Shown: positions 48,101-60,500 of the stretch, one piece after another | Numbering within the stretch: position 1 is the stretch's first letter | How the letters are laid out: the number at the start of each line of letters is the position of its first letter | Position numbers and translations under genes: made by a program | Notes under the pieces: model-generated | The model's database searches: none | What the model was told of the DNA's origin: nothing | What the model saw: the letters and a program-made list of their open reading frames with translations, nothing else | Source of the DNA: Quercus robur | Lineage: Eukaryota > Streptophyta > Magnoliopsida > Fagales > Fagaceae | Direction: 5' to 3' | Length of the DNA stretch: 64,000 nt | Assembly (NCBI RefSeq): GCF_932294415.1 | Contig: NC_065538.1 | Span: 14,328,330 to 14,392,329, forward strand

Positions 48101-48750
48101 CAACATGAGCATCATGTCCGCAAGCATGCATCTTCCCAGGAATTTTACTCTTGTGCTCCCACTCCACCATTTCCTATAAATTTAAGACCCCTATCAACAT
48201 AGTTCACAAAGATACATTCTTTTCTAATATTATAATATAAATCCTAGTTGCCAAACTCTCACTTACATACTCAACTTGAACAAAATTACTCAATCTTACA
48301 ACAATTAAACTCTCCAATAACACAACTTGCTTTGCTTATATAGAATAAAGTAACAAAATTTAATCAAACCTGCATAGGAAGAGCATCCATGTCAGCCCTT
48401 ATGGCGACAAAAGGTGGTCCACCAGTCCCAATGAAGCCAATAACACCAGTTACAGCAACTGGGTACTTGTAAGTAATACCCATCTTATCCAATTCAGTTC
48501 TGATAAGCTTACTAGTCTCAAATTCCTCATAACCCAGTTCTGGATTCTCATGTATTTTCCTTCTGATTCTCACCATCCAATCAAACAGTTCTGGTCTCTT
48601 GGCAAACTGGAGAAACCTTTTGGGGATTTCTGTGAGCCCATTTGAGCTTGAAGAAGAAGAAGAAGAAGAAGAAGAAGAATCTGAGAAACTGAGTGTTGGA
48701 CAAAACAAGTTAAGAATGAAAATCAAAGATACCCACTTGGAGAAATTCAT
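45197..48750 (-). CDS. ILR1-like IAA-amino acid hydrolase (M20 amidohydrolase), 452 aa, HDEL C-terminus
   Basis: Predicted ER enzyme that frees active hormone from IAA- (or JA-) amino acid conjugates. Exons 48750-48370, 48173-48048, 47309-46995, 45955-45827 and 45604-45197 total 1,359 nt with all joins in phase 0. The N-terminus ([20 protein letters not shown]) is a signal peptide, followed by a run of about 12 Ser encoded by a GAA/GAG-type repeat. Metal ligands of the dinuclear M20 site: C145 and H147 in HACGHDAH, E180/E181 in [10 protein letters not shown]205 in FGLHVS and H408 in ESEHSPHY. The dimerisation-type domain holds [16 protein letters not shown]. The chain ends KFHDEL, an ER retention signal. 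All catalytic residues are present, so it looks functional. Which ILR1/ILL subgroup it belongs to is not settled here. Confidence 0.95.
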
Positions 48751-49236
48751 GATTTATGGGGAATTGAGCTTGGGAGTTGGGATTGAAAGTAGCAGGCAGA
48801 AAAGAAAAAAGATGAAAGCTTATGAGAAACTTTGGAGGTAACATGGGTTTCAGTACTTAACTTTTTTTTATAAGTAAGAATGGTTAAAGGCTATAGGAGA
48901 AGTTGAAAACTAGTATGAAAGTGACGCACAGTTTAAACAATGAGGAAAATATGGAATTGAAGACTTTGGAATATTAAAAGACCCGTGTTCTCTAATAAGA
49001 TATGGTCAGTCCGACCATGAATCTGTTGAAAGTAGTGGCTGCCACTATTAGTCACACAGCCCACCCACGTGCTAAATTGTAATACACATGTTGTTTTTAA
49101 AGTTATCCTTTTCTTTTTTACTAATTGACTTTTGATAAAGGAGAAACAATAATTCTAAGGTATATAAAATATAACTTTTTATTGTTTACGTTCACGCGGC
49201 TGATTGTGACTAATTAAGAAAAAAATAGTAAATTTA
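48751..49236. other. Upstream region of the amidohydrolase gene
   Basis: Presumed promoter and 5' leader of the minus-strand gene starting at 48750. No clear TATA box could be chosen; no other gene seen. Confidence 0.4.
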
Positions 49237-49244
49237 TACGAAAG

Positions 49245-50139
49245 TAGTAGCGAAGATAGAAATTTTGAGATGGGAAAGCTGTACTACTTTGTCAAAATAA
49301 CCTCAAATCACAAATAGATATTACCCTAAAAAAATTCACATAATATGTGTGTATGAAAATATAAATTTTAATTTTCTTATTCTAAAGTAAGTTATATACA
49401 TATACACAAAATTATCAATATACACACCTAGACACAAGATCTTCTTTATAAGAGAAATTTATAATCTTCTTAAATTCTAATAAGCATACAAATATTGTAT
49501 AATTGGGTATACAATATACAAATATATAGAACCAAAAAAGAAAAAGAAAAAAAGAAAGAAACAAATATAATATCTTCCATCAAAGTCATGCTCAACAATA
49601 ATACTTCACTTAATAAAATTCATCAATTATTATTTTTATAGCAAAATTATTCATAATTTCCTCTTTAATATATAAATTGTTTGCAAAATTTCATTCATGT
49701 TTGACAAATCAAAATCATAATATTATAATTGAAGTCTCATATGATCTTTTTTTTTTCTTGATAAAATCTCATGAATAGAAAATTTCAACCAAATTGCATA
49801 TATTATCAATGTTGAATGATTTGGACGCATTAATAGGATTTGAAATTGAGCTAAAATTTAGGGGTTCCACACTTCCACTATTTATGCACAAAACTTACTA
49901 CCTAATTATTTCATTCTATTGCAATTGTATATCAACTCTAAACTCTCTTTTTTTTTTTTGGGAAGGATTACTAGATTATTTGATCAATGCTTTCTTTTGG
50001 GGGAGCCAACTCCCTTTCTTTTTTTCATTTTTTTTTTCATATAATCTTTAAATATTTATAAAATATACCTATATTGTAAAAAAAAAAAAAAAAATGGAGG
50101 GGCCAAGGCCCCCCAAGCATGCATGTGGCTCCGCCACGG
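49245..50139. mobile_element. hAT-like non-autonomous element, 895 bp
   Basis: Flanked by TACGAAAG (49237-49244) and TATGAAAG (50140-50147), 8 bp with one change. Left end TAGTAGCGAAGATAG; the complement of the right end is CCGTGGCGGAGCCAC, matching at eight of 15 with the rest largely transitions. The right end carries the GGGGCCAAGGCCCCCC motif shared by many plant hAT elements. No transposase. Confidence 0.6.
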
Positions 50140-50147
50140 TATGAAAG

Positions 50148-51441
50148 CATGCTTTTCCCTCTGGCTTTCAAAGTTTTCATTTGAACATTTGCTATTACTA
50201 CCATGGACATGCAACATGTCCATAGGAAGTTATTTGGGCATGCCAGCATGCCCATGAGCATGCTTGCCATGATCGCGGCAACAATATCTCCACGGGCATG
50301 ATTACAACCCGAGCTTGGGCTGTAATTGAGAAAAAAAAAATTGTAAAAATTATATGAAAATATTAGACAGCCAAATGCAGTCTGCCATGTAAGATAATTA
50401 TTACAAAATTTGTGATTTTTTATGTGATACTAGAATTACTTGAGGGAGAAACAATAACGCTAAGAATACAAAATTTTATCAAAAAAATTTATAAGTTGTT
50501 AAATTGTTATTGATAGATAAAAAGGTGATGTAACAAATTAATAATAATTTAACAACTCAATTGTTAGTGTGAAAATTGTTGTGTAGGTGGAGAAATTGGG
50601 GTTACTGTTTCTCTTCCGGATAAAAGTAGGCTTGTACCAAGTCAATAATTCCAATCCCTAACAAATAACAGTAATTTTGGTTTGTGTTAAAAATTTAGGA
50701 CTTGACCAATTCAAAAAGTTGAACCACAATAGGTTTGGTACGGTGCATAACAAAAAATTGTCTCCCTTGATTTCCTACAATTATTAACCAATAGCTTGCT
50801 ACAACTATTCATTTCATAATTTATAGACAGGGTGAAGAATAATCACCAATGGAATTTGAGAATGTAAGAAATAGAAGAAAACTTTTTTCACCTCTTTCTT
50901 ACGGCGGTGGATTGTGTGTCATACTTTAGAAGCAAGCACCACTATAAAAACATAAAAAGTATTGTTACTGATGTGAAGCAAACAAACAACCTTTAAATTG
51001 ATCCTAAACGTAATAAGTACACATTTTCCTCATTTTGTAACTAGTAAATGCTTTTCTCTTTAAGCCCAAAAAAAAAAAAAAAAATCAACTTTATATCCGC
51101 ATACTTTGATTCTTTTACAAGGAAAGTAAAAAATGGCAACGGACAGCAGTGATGAGATTAAATGGCCATTGCACACTAATTGGCCCCACTCGTATCAGAG
51201 TCCATCCATTGATCTGATCCCCCTCACCAACCAGCATTGATCTTGTTCCTCATGGTTATTGATTGTTGTTGTGATTTTATTGAGACAAACTTTGTTTTGT
51301 CATATCACGTATGGGCGCATGGATTTTTACTAGTGTGGTGGCCCTAGCCAATGTCCTTAAAAACCCCTTTTAGTTGTTCAATGGTCATGGGTTATGTACT
51401 TTAATATTTGCCAAGGTTCTCGTAACTCAAGTGGATTATAG
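50148..51441. other. Intergenic; CATGC-rich patch
   Basis: No gene recognised. At 50148-50300 GCATGC/CATG palindromes recur at short spacing. The rest is AT-rich with an A run at 51068-51083. Confidence 0.5.
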
Positions 51442-51455
51442 TTTATGGTGTTTCT

Positions 51456-51877
51456 TTTTTTTTTTTGGTTAAAAGGCATTCAAATCAAAAAAACAAAAGA
51501 AGAGTTAAACAGTTACAGATGCCATACTGGCAGCAGCAGGCCTAGCATAATACAAGCCATTATTATCCTTAGCAACTGAAGTCTCAAGTTCAACAGTAAA
51601 GGAACTTCAAAAACAGCAAAATCTTCCTTCATTGCACTGCACCATTTTGCCAGCCAATCAGCGCATTTGTTGGCTTCTCTAAACACATGGGATGCCCTTA
51701 CTTGAGAAAGCTTGTCCAGGAGATACCTACAATTAGAGAGCAGGGGAGCATAAGCAGAATTATGATTATTTTTGAGTTAAGCAGCCCCACAATCACCTTA
51801 GAATCTAATTATACTTCCAGCTGCTTATTCCCCTATGATCCACTAATCTCAACCCATCTCTCAGAGCCCACAGCTCA
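51456..51877 (-). mobile_element. 5'-truncated LINE, 422 bp, RNase H end
   Basis: A perfect 14-bp target duplication TTTATGGTGTTTCT (51442-51455 and 51878-51891). A short poly-A tail is on the minus strand (T run at 51456). The minus strand encodes INELWALRDGLRLV at the 5' end, then LSNCRYLLDKLSQVRASHVF and REANKCADWLAKW, the C-terminal half of a LINE RNase H domain, with one degenerate stretch between. Unrelated in detail to the LINE at 42468. Confidence 0.88.
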
Positions 51878-52080
51878 TTTATGGTGTTTCTACTTTCCAA
51901 CGAATGCATCTAGAATTTAAATTCCTCCTTAACTATTGCATTGAATATATATAAAAAAAATATATAAAAAAGGCCCTTTTCACACAGCTTGTTTTCATTT
52001 TGTGTGTATATACAGATTTTTAGTGGTACAAAATTCACCCAAGAATGACAACATTTTAGAGTTTTGGTTGTTAGTACTTA

Positions 52081-52570
52081 GGGTACGTTTGGTACACTGA
52101 ATGAGGATTATGATAGGATTTGTAATCTTTATTATTAGGAATAAAATGTGTTGTAATGTAATAACTAAACCTATTCATTAGTTTGGTTGTGAGTTATAAC
52201 ATTAGAATTAAACTTAATATTTATTTTAGGAAATTTCTTACTCATGCAATTATATCTCATTAAAAATTGTTATTTTTAAATTTAAGAGAGATATATGTTA
52301 TTTTTTATGATTTTTTATTTTTATAATTGTTAGATGTATATGGAAAGTTTGTTTATTTGGAAATATATTAAGTTTTGAAATTATTGTTCTTACTAAGAAA
52401 TAGCTACTACAACCTTTTAAAGATGAATAGTTATTCCTCATTTTTGAAAAATAACTATTCATAAGGAATGATTATTCCTTGTAATAAAAGCATAACCAAA
52501 CTAAAGAATAACTAAACTATGGGAATAACTATTAAAATCCAACGCCTATTACAGTCTACCAAACATGCCC
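52081..52570. mobile_element. Tourist-like (PIF/Harbinger type) MITE, 490 bp
   Basis: Left GGGTACGTTTGGTACACTG, complement of right GGGCATGTTTGGTAGACTG. TTA flanks both sides (52078-52080 and 52571-52573), the 3-bp duplication typical of PIF/Harbinger. Non-coding and AT-rich inside. Confidence 0.75.
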
Positions 52571-52573
52571 TTA

Positions 52574-53550
52574 GTATTGCAACTCTATTTTTATGATAAT
52601 TACGTAAATCTATCTAAAAACCTCTCATTTAAAATGGCAAGAAAAAGAATTTGGTAGTTCAAGATTTCAAATATATATGACGAATTGGCATTAAATGAAA
52701 GGATTTTTTTTTTTTTTTTTTTTTTTTTGTTTTGAAAAATGATATATAGATATATTAGGATTTAAACCTATAACACCTCCCTTGTGATGAATCCACATTA
52801 AATGAGAGGATTTTATTTTTGAGAAATAATTACAACATGCTGTTAACCTCGTAACTCGAACCCTTTCCTCAGACCCCCAAGCACTTTGTGCCTATTCTAA
52901 GTTTGTGCCAAGCACATTAAATGAGAGGATTTGATATAATTTGTAGGAGCAATCATAATTTTTCTGGTTAGATTTGAATAGTAACCCCTTCAAACTTAGA
53001 AGTATTAAAACAAACACATGCTTGCACACACAAGAAAAAGGGAATAAAGTTCTAACTTCTAATAAAAGTGCACACCACAAATTCTACTTAAAAACCATAA
53101 AACCTTTTAAAGAGTGATATGGAAAGTTATACTACACACAAGTAATATGAGACAATTATTTTTCATTTATTTATTTTCTAGAAACAACACACACAATAAA
53201 GGCAAAATACTTAATGGAAAACTTAACCTTTTCACATGGATTTTTAAACTTTGTTTCATATTTTTGTATTAAATAATATACTTTAATGATTTGGGGTTAC
53301 ATGTGAACTGCACTTCAAAAGTATCTGCTTTCTCTCTCTTCCAACTGAAATGATATAAAAATTGATTGTAGAATGTAATAAATCAAATCCAGTAAATATT
53401 ATCTTTTTTTGGTAAACTAGTAAATATTATCTTACAATACAAAACATGAGTTCTCGGAATTCATAGACAAATACATTGTACATGCATACACATAAAGCAC
53501 CTAAAAACATCATTAATAAATTCACATAAGCATGTCAGAACGTACTTTTT
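52574..53550. other. Intergenic; repeated short motif
   Basis: No gene. ACATTAAATGAGAGGATTT appears at about 52794 and 52914, and a related form at 52691, suggesting local duplication. A T run is at 52707-52728. Confidence 0.5.
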
Positions 53551-53552
53551 CC

Positions 53553-53958
53553 AAGGGGCGGCTCTATGTTAAAAGGTGGGTGGTCACAGTACCACCCTGA
53601 CCTAGAACTAGAAATATTTTCTTTTTATAGATAAAATATAAAATATTATTTTTTTTGCCTTAAATTTTTTTTTAACAATTCTAAATTTTTTAATTTTAAC
53701 AAAATTAAACTTTTTTTTCTTTAATAATATATTAGACCATTTCAAATAAAAAGAAAAAAGCCCAAGAAAATTTTATTGAACTAAAATTTTATTATACAAA
53801 GATTTCAAACATGAAAACTTTTAGAAAGAAATTGTAAAACTTCATATATTTGTAATTTTTTTTTAAATATAAAGTTCACTTTTTATTATATTTTGTATAA
53901 TTTAAGTTTCTTAATGATCACACTTGAAATTTTTTTTAGAGCTCCTACCATTGACTTC
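53553..53958. mobile_element. Probable hAT-like remnant
   Basis: Left AAGGGGCGGCTCTATG, complement of right CAATGGTAGGAGCTCTA are alike, as in other hAT ends in this window. Flanks CTTTTTCC and ACTTCTCC match at only five of eight, so boundaries are weak. No coding. Confidence 0.35.
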
Positions 53959-53999
53959 TCCACCATTTATTAGCATTTGCATCCTTCCTCCTTCTATCC

Positions 54000-54790
54000 A
54001 AGAAAGCACAAGTGCGGCTCCAGAGTTGTCGCACCTGCACCGGACTCGTTTTGATGCGTCATCTGGCATCCGCTACGTCAATTCTCCTCTTTTTTTTTTC
54101 TTTTTCTTTGATTCACGCCGAAATTGGCCGATTTACTTCGATTAGGCCCGATTCCCACCGAAATGGCCAAAACGGTCCGATTCCGGCCAACAAAACAGGC
54201 CAATACGACCTGATTTCAATCGATACGGCCCAGTTCTAGCCAATTCGGTTGCCAAAATAGGTCGAAATGGCCGCTGGCCGCCATTCTTCTGCTTTATGTG
54301 GTCATGTGAGAGACGAAAAAGAAAAAAGGAAAAAAAAAAAAAAAAAAAAAGAGAAGGAAGAAGAAGATGAGAAGACACAAAGAAAGGGTTAGAACTTAAA
54401 GTGGTGAGGAAGAAGAATAAAAGTATATAATAAAATAATATAAATTAAGTAGTTGAGAAAGTCATTATTTCCAGTGGGTAGGTTTGGGAATTGGAAAAGG
54501 AGTAAAGGAACCTACCTGAAAGGTGGTTTTTTGTTTGTAATTACCAAAAATATTGATTTTGTCAAAAACAAATCATAAATAATTGTTTTTTTTAATAATA
54601 AACTTTACCTCTTTATTTGAATTTTTTTATATAAAAAAATATTAAAATTCACTATATAAAAATATTTTTAATAATTTTTTAATCACCGCACCCTTTACAC
54701 CCGCACCTGCATCCTACTTTTTAAAAAATTGCCAAGTCTCACACTTGCACCTGAATCGGGAAACGCACCCATGCTTCATAGCTTCTATCT
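54000..54790. repeat. GGCC/CGATT-rich repeat element
   Basis: A patch of irregularly repeated AATGGCC, GGCCGATT and CGGTCCGATT-like words at 54110-54290, unusual for the AT-rich surroundings. Outer parts share GCACCTGCACC-type words (54030 and 54700-54770), suggesting element ends in inverted arrangement. Non-coding; class unknown. Confidence 0.4.
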
Positions 54791-55863
54791 TTTTCCTTTT
54801 TTGTACAAAAGAATGCTATAAATACATTAGAGATAAAGTTGCATCCTTCTTCCTTTCTCCTTTTTCTTGTTTTGTATACAATAATAATGCTATAAATAGA
54901 TACTCTTGTGGTTGTGGATTACCATTGCACCAACTTTTTGTTTTGAGAAGAACCATTGCACCAACCTACCTCATTTATTTTTTAGTGAAACCAACCTAAC
55001 TCCCTTACCCTTAGAATGTTTGTTATGTTAGGTATATTTTTATTATTTGCATCCTTCTTTCCATCCTCCTCTTTAGTACAAAACACCAAATAAAAAAAAT
55101 ATTACTACTGCACCAACCTATTCCTCTTTGGATGCTTCTTATGTTATGCAGATTTTTTACCATTATTTTCAGTCCTGTTAATTCATTTATTTGAGAATGA
55201 TTAAACTCTAGCATAGTGGACAGTGGTCACCACAAAACTGTTATTTATTTTTGGATAGAGACACCACAAAACTTTTAGTGCATCTCTAATGTGAAGAAAC
55301 CGCAGTGTCATTAGCATGATGGCGAGTAGGTGGTATTAGGGGGTAAAATTGGACACGACTCATGAATTTGATATGATACGACACAAAATTAGCAAGTTAT
55401 GGATTGAGACTTAATAAATTCGTTGTCATATTTGGGTCGGCAGGAATGACCGTTTAATAAACGGATTAAGTTATTATCCAACTCATGGAACCTGTTTGAC
55501 CCATCTGACCCATTTAATTAAAAGATATTTTACCAATATACAATTCAAACCCTAGGTATATAAACTTATTAGTTGTTGTGGTTTATTTTCTTTGACATAT
55601 TGTGATACATTATTTGTGATATTGAGATATTCTTTAGTTTTGAATGATTATTTGTGATGCAATTACTTGCTAGTTTTGAATTTTATACTAAAAATATTTA
55701 TTTGTTTAGTTTTTCATAATTCATATAATTTGGTTAATACTAACATTTTTTTTTTATAAAATCTGATAAATAGGTCGACATGACTGACCTGTTTAATAAA
55801 TGGGTCGTGTTAGGGTTGAGAAATCTTGATCCATTTAATAAACATGTCAGGTTAGTATTGACC

Positions 55864-56376
55864 CATATAGTCCAATACTCATGAGTCAGGGGCGGACCTA
55901 GGATTTCAAATTAGGGGGGGCCGAAGTATAAAAAGAAAAAAAAATTCAAATAAGTATCCATATAGTACTAACAAACTATCAACCAAGATCAATACACAAA
56001 ATCATTGTTTTTTAATACATTAAGATGCAATCATTTACTAACAAAGACAAAAAAAAAAAAATAATAATAATAATATTGTTTCTTAAAAGCATCAATTGTT
56101 GCAAAATAAAATTTATTTTCACAAATCATATAGTCTAATACTCATGAGTCAGGGGCGGACCTAGGATTTCAAGTTAAGGGGGGCCGAAGTATAAGAAGAA
56201 AAAAATCCAAATAGGTATCCATATAGTACTAACAAACTATCAATCAAGATCAATACACAAAATCATTGTTTCTTAATACATTAAGATGCAATCATTTACC
56301 AATAATAATAATAATAATAATAATATTGTTTCTTAAAAGTATCAACTATTGTAAAAAAAAAATTATTTTCACAAAC
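55864..56376. repeat. Tandem duplication, 263-bp unit, spanning a hAT end and its flank
   Basis: Unit 1 55864-56126 and unit 2 56127-56376 both run from CATATAGTC(C/T)AATACTCATG through the CAGGGGCGGACCTAGG end to ATTTTCACAAA(T/C)C. They differ by a few substitutions and in A and ATA run lengths. Confidence 0.88.
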
Positions 56377-56734
56377 CAAAACGTACTTTTGCTACATTAA
56401 TATAGTATTTGAAATGTCTTGTACAGTAGTATTTTTGGTATTTAGTGTTCTAAATATTAAATATTTACCATTTATAACACCTAATGCTAGTACTCAAATA
56501 CTGGGCTGATTGAGATTTTTTATTTTAAAATTTTGTTTTTGTTAAATTTTTTAGTTGAGTAGTTGCTAGTTGGGCTAAGCTAATTAAAATGGAGGGAGTC
56601 CAAGTTTTTGGAAGAGTGATGCACAACTTTAGAAAAAAAAAATTATCATTAAAATTTTTTTTTCCTTTGGGCTGAGGGGGCCCAATTTTTTTCCCTTTTT
56701 TTTTTGGGCCAAGGGACCTGTGAATCCATTCCTA
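55887..56734. mobile_element. hAT-like element, 848 bp, with duplicated left end
   Basis: Begins CAGGGGCGGACCTAGG; the complement of the right end is TAGGAATGGATTCAC. Flanks TCATGAGT (55879-55886) and TCATAAGT (56735-56742) form an 8-bp duplication with one change. The left part, including flanking host DNA, is tandemly repeated (see 55864-56376). No transposase. Confidence 0.65.
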
Positions 56735-56742
56735 TCATAAGT

Positions 56743-57483
56743 TGACACAGCACAAATTCAACACACAAATACAAATGGCCACCTCTAGATAATATCGTAT
56801 GGGCTCACTACTGCACTGAACTGGATAAAATCATTGTCAGGAAATGAATAATCCTACGCTAGTTATAGTATTTGTTATATTAAAACGCTTTCATAAGAGC
56901 ATTATTAGAAACTTTTGAACACAATAGTTGGATTATAACGTCATAAGTATTTTTTTTTTCCTAGCAATTTTTCTTTAAAGTAATGCTACGGAACTCCCAC
57001 CAAACTTTATGATTAGCCTTTTAGGCCCATTATAAAGGGTACCTAGACTATGGGCCTTTTTGCTCGTTCATTTTCTATTCTGAGTTGGCGTTGGTCCTTC
57101 TCATCCAACGCTCCCTACCTGGCAGCACAAAATCACATAAAAATCTAGTACAAATTATATGATCTTTAATTCTTTGCTCTTTTGCGGTTCATATCCATAA
57201 TAAAATCAATTAGGCCTCTATTTTTTGTTCTCAAATATTTTATTCTAAATAATTGAGAAGAAGAAGGAGAAGAATTGAAGGAGGTATATAGCTGTATCAT
57301 ACTTATAAGTTAACTGCAAGTTGGTCAAATAGAACCCACTAATGAAGGTAGCAATTTAAAAAAAAAAAAAAAAAAAAAAGAAACGGACATCTAGGCAAAT
57401 TACAATTCAAGCTTTTCCAGGTGGAAAATTTGACAATGTTCAATAAGATGAGATTTGACGGATCATAATCTAACATCATATTT
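56743..57483. other. Intergenic, no gene seen
   Basis: End of the GACACGAC-type element, then AT-rich sequence with an A run at 57359-57379. Two short GGCCCAT/ATGGGCC words near 57025-57055 lie near no gene start. Confidence 0.5.
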
Positions 57484-57498
57484 GAATTAGTGGGAATT

Positions 57499-57529
57499 AT
57501 TTATTTATTTATTTATTTTTTTGAGAAAG
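57499..57529 (-). mobile_element. Minimal retroposon insertion (tail only), 31 bp
   Basis: GAATTAGTGGGAATT occurs directly on both sides (57484-57498 and 57530-57544). Between them lies an ATTTATTTATTT-type tract plus TTGAGAAAG, which on the minus strand is a short 3' end followed by an (AAAT)n tail. This is the footprint of an extremely 5'-truncated retroposon. Confidence 0.65.
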
Positions 57530-57591
57530 GAATTAGTGGGAATTCAGTTTGTTTTTTTTTTTTTTTTTAGGGACAGCACATCCAACTTTTA

Positions 57592-60500
57592 TTAAAATAA
57601 ACCCAATAAATCGGTTTGTAATACAGAAAGAAATTGTGATGGAACATCCTCCATCCAAACTAGGAAATCTAGTATGCTTATTGCATATCTAGCAAGACTA
57701 TGTGCTAAACCGTTGCCTTCCCTCTTTGTATGAGAGTAACGCAACTCATCAAATCGTCAAGACAAAATCTTTGCATCCTCCAACAGTAGTCCGCATGGAA
57801 CCAAAAGACTTTCATCCTCCCTTAAGCCTTTTATCACTGCCAAGGAATCGCCCTCTAGCATAGCACGTTTCACCCCCACATCTAATGCGAACGATAAAGC
57901 CCACGCCGTAGCCATGGCTTCAATGTCAGCACTGCCTAGCACCTGATTCACCGCCTTTGAACACGATGCAATTACGAGACCCCTACTGTCTCTGATGACC
58001 ACCCCAATACTTGACTTTTTGTTCCTCTAGCAAACCGCACCATCAAAGTTAATTTTAAAGAGACTTGATGGTGGAGGCTTCCATCGACAATTAGTAGGCT
58101 GAGTATGGTTTACTTGCGCACCGTGACTGACTTGTTTTGCGTGGAAATCAACTAACCAAGTTCTGGATATATGGGTGATCTGATGGATAGCATCTGCTTG
58201 TTGGTTGAGACAGACTCGGTTTCATTGATTCCATATAGACCAAGCCGTTATTGCAAATAACTCCAGCTGTTGGTTGTTCGTGATTAGCCATGATAGGAGT
58301 TCTTTGAAGTTGAAGAACTGGACACCGCTTCAGAAGCTCCACAGCTTCGATTCTGCCTACACCACGTTAAGCTTAGGGCATGTCCACAATGCATGGAGGG
58401 AGTTTTTTGAAGCAGCTCGGCATCTCACATATAATGCATCCTCCACAATTTTGTGACGATACAGTGACTATTTTGTTGGCATGGCTTCACGACAAGCCCT
58501 CCACAACATTGTCTTCACCTTTTGTGGTACTCGCATAGCTCAAATTTGCTTCCAAACCTGTGTGTCTTTGTTCGTGGTTACTTGTGTAGTTTCACACCAT
58601 TTTTCCTCCATCTTTAAAAACTTGTAACCCGACTTGCAGCTGTAAAGTCCATTGCTTGAGTATGGCCAATACAAGATGTCATCGGGTGCATTTTGGCTTA
58701 ATGGGATTTTCTTTATCAACTCTGCTTCTTCCTCATTAAATAGCCCTTCCACTAGCTCTTTGTTCCACTGTCTACTATCTGGATCTATTAGACTATCCAT
58801 TATAGAGTTTTCATAATTTGCTATTGGGCATTCGGATAGAAGGGAAGGGTGCTTTCTAGGCAGCGAGTGATCTTGCCAAATTCTGATTTTTTTTTCCCAT
58901 TGCCAACCCTCCATCTAGCACCCCTTTGGATAACATCCCTTCCTACAAGTATACTCCTCCATGCATAAGAGCCCCATCCTGAATCCTTAGCCTCCATGAT
59001 CGTTGTGTTTGGGAAAAACCATGCCTTGAAAACCTTGTAGAAGAGAGTATTGTGGTTGTGCAAAAGGCACCAAGCTTGCTTTGCTAGTAATGAGACATTG
59101 AACATGGCAAGATCTCTAAAACCTATACCACCAACTACTTTTGATTTCGTCAAATCTTTCCACTTTATTAAATGGATTTTTCTTCTATCATCTCTTTGTC
59201 CCCACCAAAACTTCCTTATCATGGCTTCAATCTCATTGCATAGACCCAAGGGAATTTTGAAACATCCCATTGTGTATGTTGGAATGACTTGGATGACTAA
59301 TTTAATCAACACTTCCCTACCTACTTGTGAGAATAACTTCCCTTCCCATCCTTGTAATTTTCGCCACACCTTTTCCTTAATGTAATTGAAGCTTGCTTTT
59401 TTTCCTTTCCCAACAAAGGAAGGTAGACCCAAATATTTCTCATATTGCATAATTTTTGAAACTCCCCAAGCTTCTTTGATATTGTTCTTTATTTCGGCAT
59501 TAGTGGCTTTGCTGAAGAAAAGTGCAGTTTTATTTATATTTATTTTGTGTCCTAAGGCCTCCTTATAGTCATTCAAGATATCCAACACCTTCCGACACTC
59601 ATCCATAGATATCCTGCAAAAAAGAAGACAATCATCTACAAAGAGCAAATGTGTTAGTTTTGGGCCTCTCCTACAAAGGGAAAACCCTTGGATATTCCCA
59701 TCAATTTCAACCTTTTTTATCATCCCATTCAGCCTCTCCGTACATAGTAAAAATAAGAATAGAGATAATGGGTCTCCTTGCCTTATGCCCCTTGTTGGGT
59801 GGATTAAACCACTGGCCTCATCATTCACAAACTGAATATGTAATTGTTTTAACACACACCATAACAAGCTTAATCCACTCTTCATTTAAACCCATATTCT
59901 TCATAATCCCTTCAAGAAAATGCCATTCCACCCAGTCATAGGCTTTACTCATGTAAAGTTTTATGGCCATATAGCCATGGGTACCAGACCTATATCTTTG
60001 CAAGCAATGTAAAGTTTCAAATGGCACCATAATGTTATCAGAAATTAGCCTATCTTTTGTAAATGCGGATTGGTGTTCTGTAATGATGGAGGGTAATATT
60101 TTCTTCAAACGGTTGGCTAAAACCTTGGAAAATATTTTATATAGCACATTGAATAGGCTTATAGGATGGTATTGGTGAACATACTCGGGGGAATTAATCT
60201 TTGGGATAAGTGTGATAAAAGTATGGTTGAGGGAAGTAGGTAGAGTACCTGAGTTTAGCCACTCCAAGATGGAAGAAGTGACATCTTGGTTCACTGTGCC
60301 CTAAAAGTGTTGGTAAAAAAGGGGAGGCAATACATTCGGTCTGGGAGCTTTTAGAGGATTCATTTGTTGCAAAGCCACATTCACTTCACTAGCTTCAAAG
60401 GCATGGCATAACAAGGAATTCATCTCATCCATAATCATTGTTGGCACACACTCCAATACCCTTGAAACCTCAATATGTCCTGATGAAGAAAAGAGTATTT

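Larger units (their letters stand above)
55345..56790. mobile_element. DNA element with GACACGAC-type ends, interrupted by a hAT
   Basis: Left TAGGGGGTAAAATTGGACACG...GATACGACAC and right GACACAGCAC...AATGGCCACCTCTAG match in inverted sense. The interior has CCCATTTAATTAAA and GGGTCGTGTTAGGGTTGA words typical of a common plant element whose outer motif is a cyclic GTGTCGTGTC. The younger hAT element 55887-56734 is inserted in it. Confidence 0.5.

Noticed and set aside
50148-50330. CATGC-rich patch as a coding segment (minus strand, 77 codons)
   Set aside because: No known domain; the apparent Met/Ala/Cys richness follows from the repeated CATGC words.
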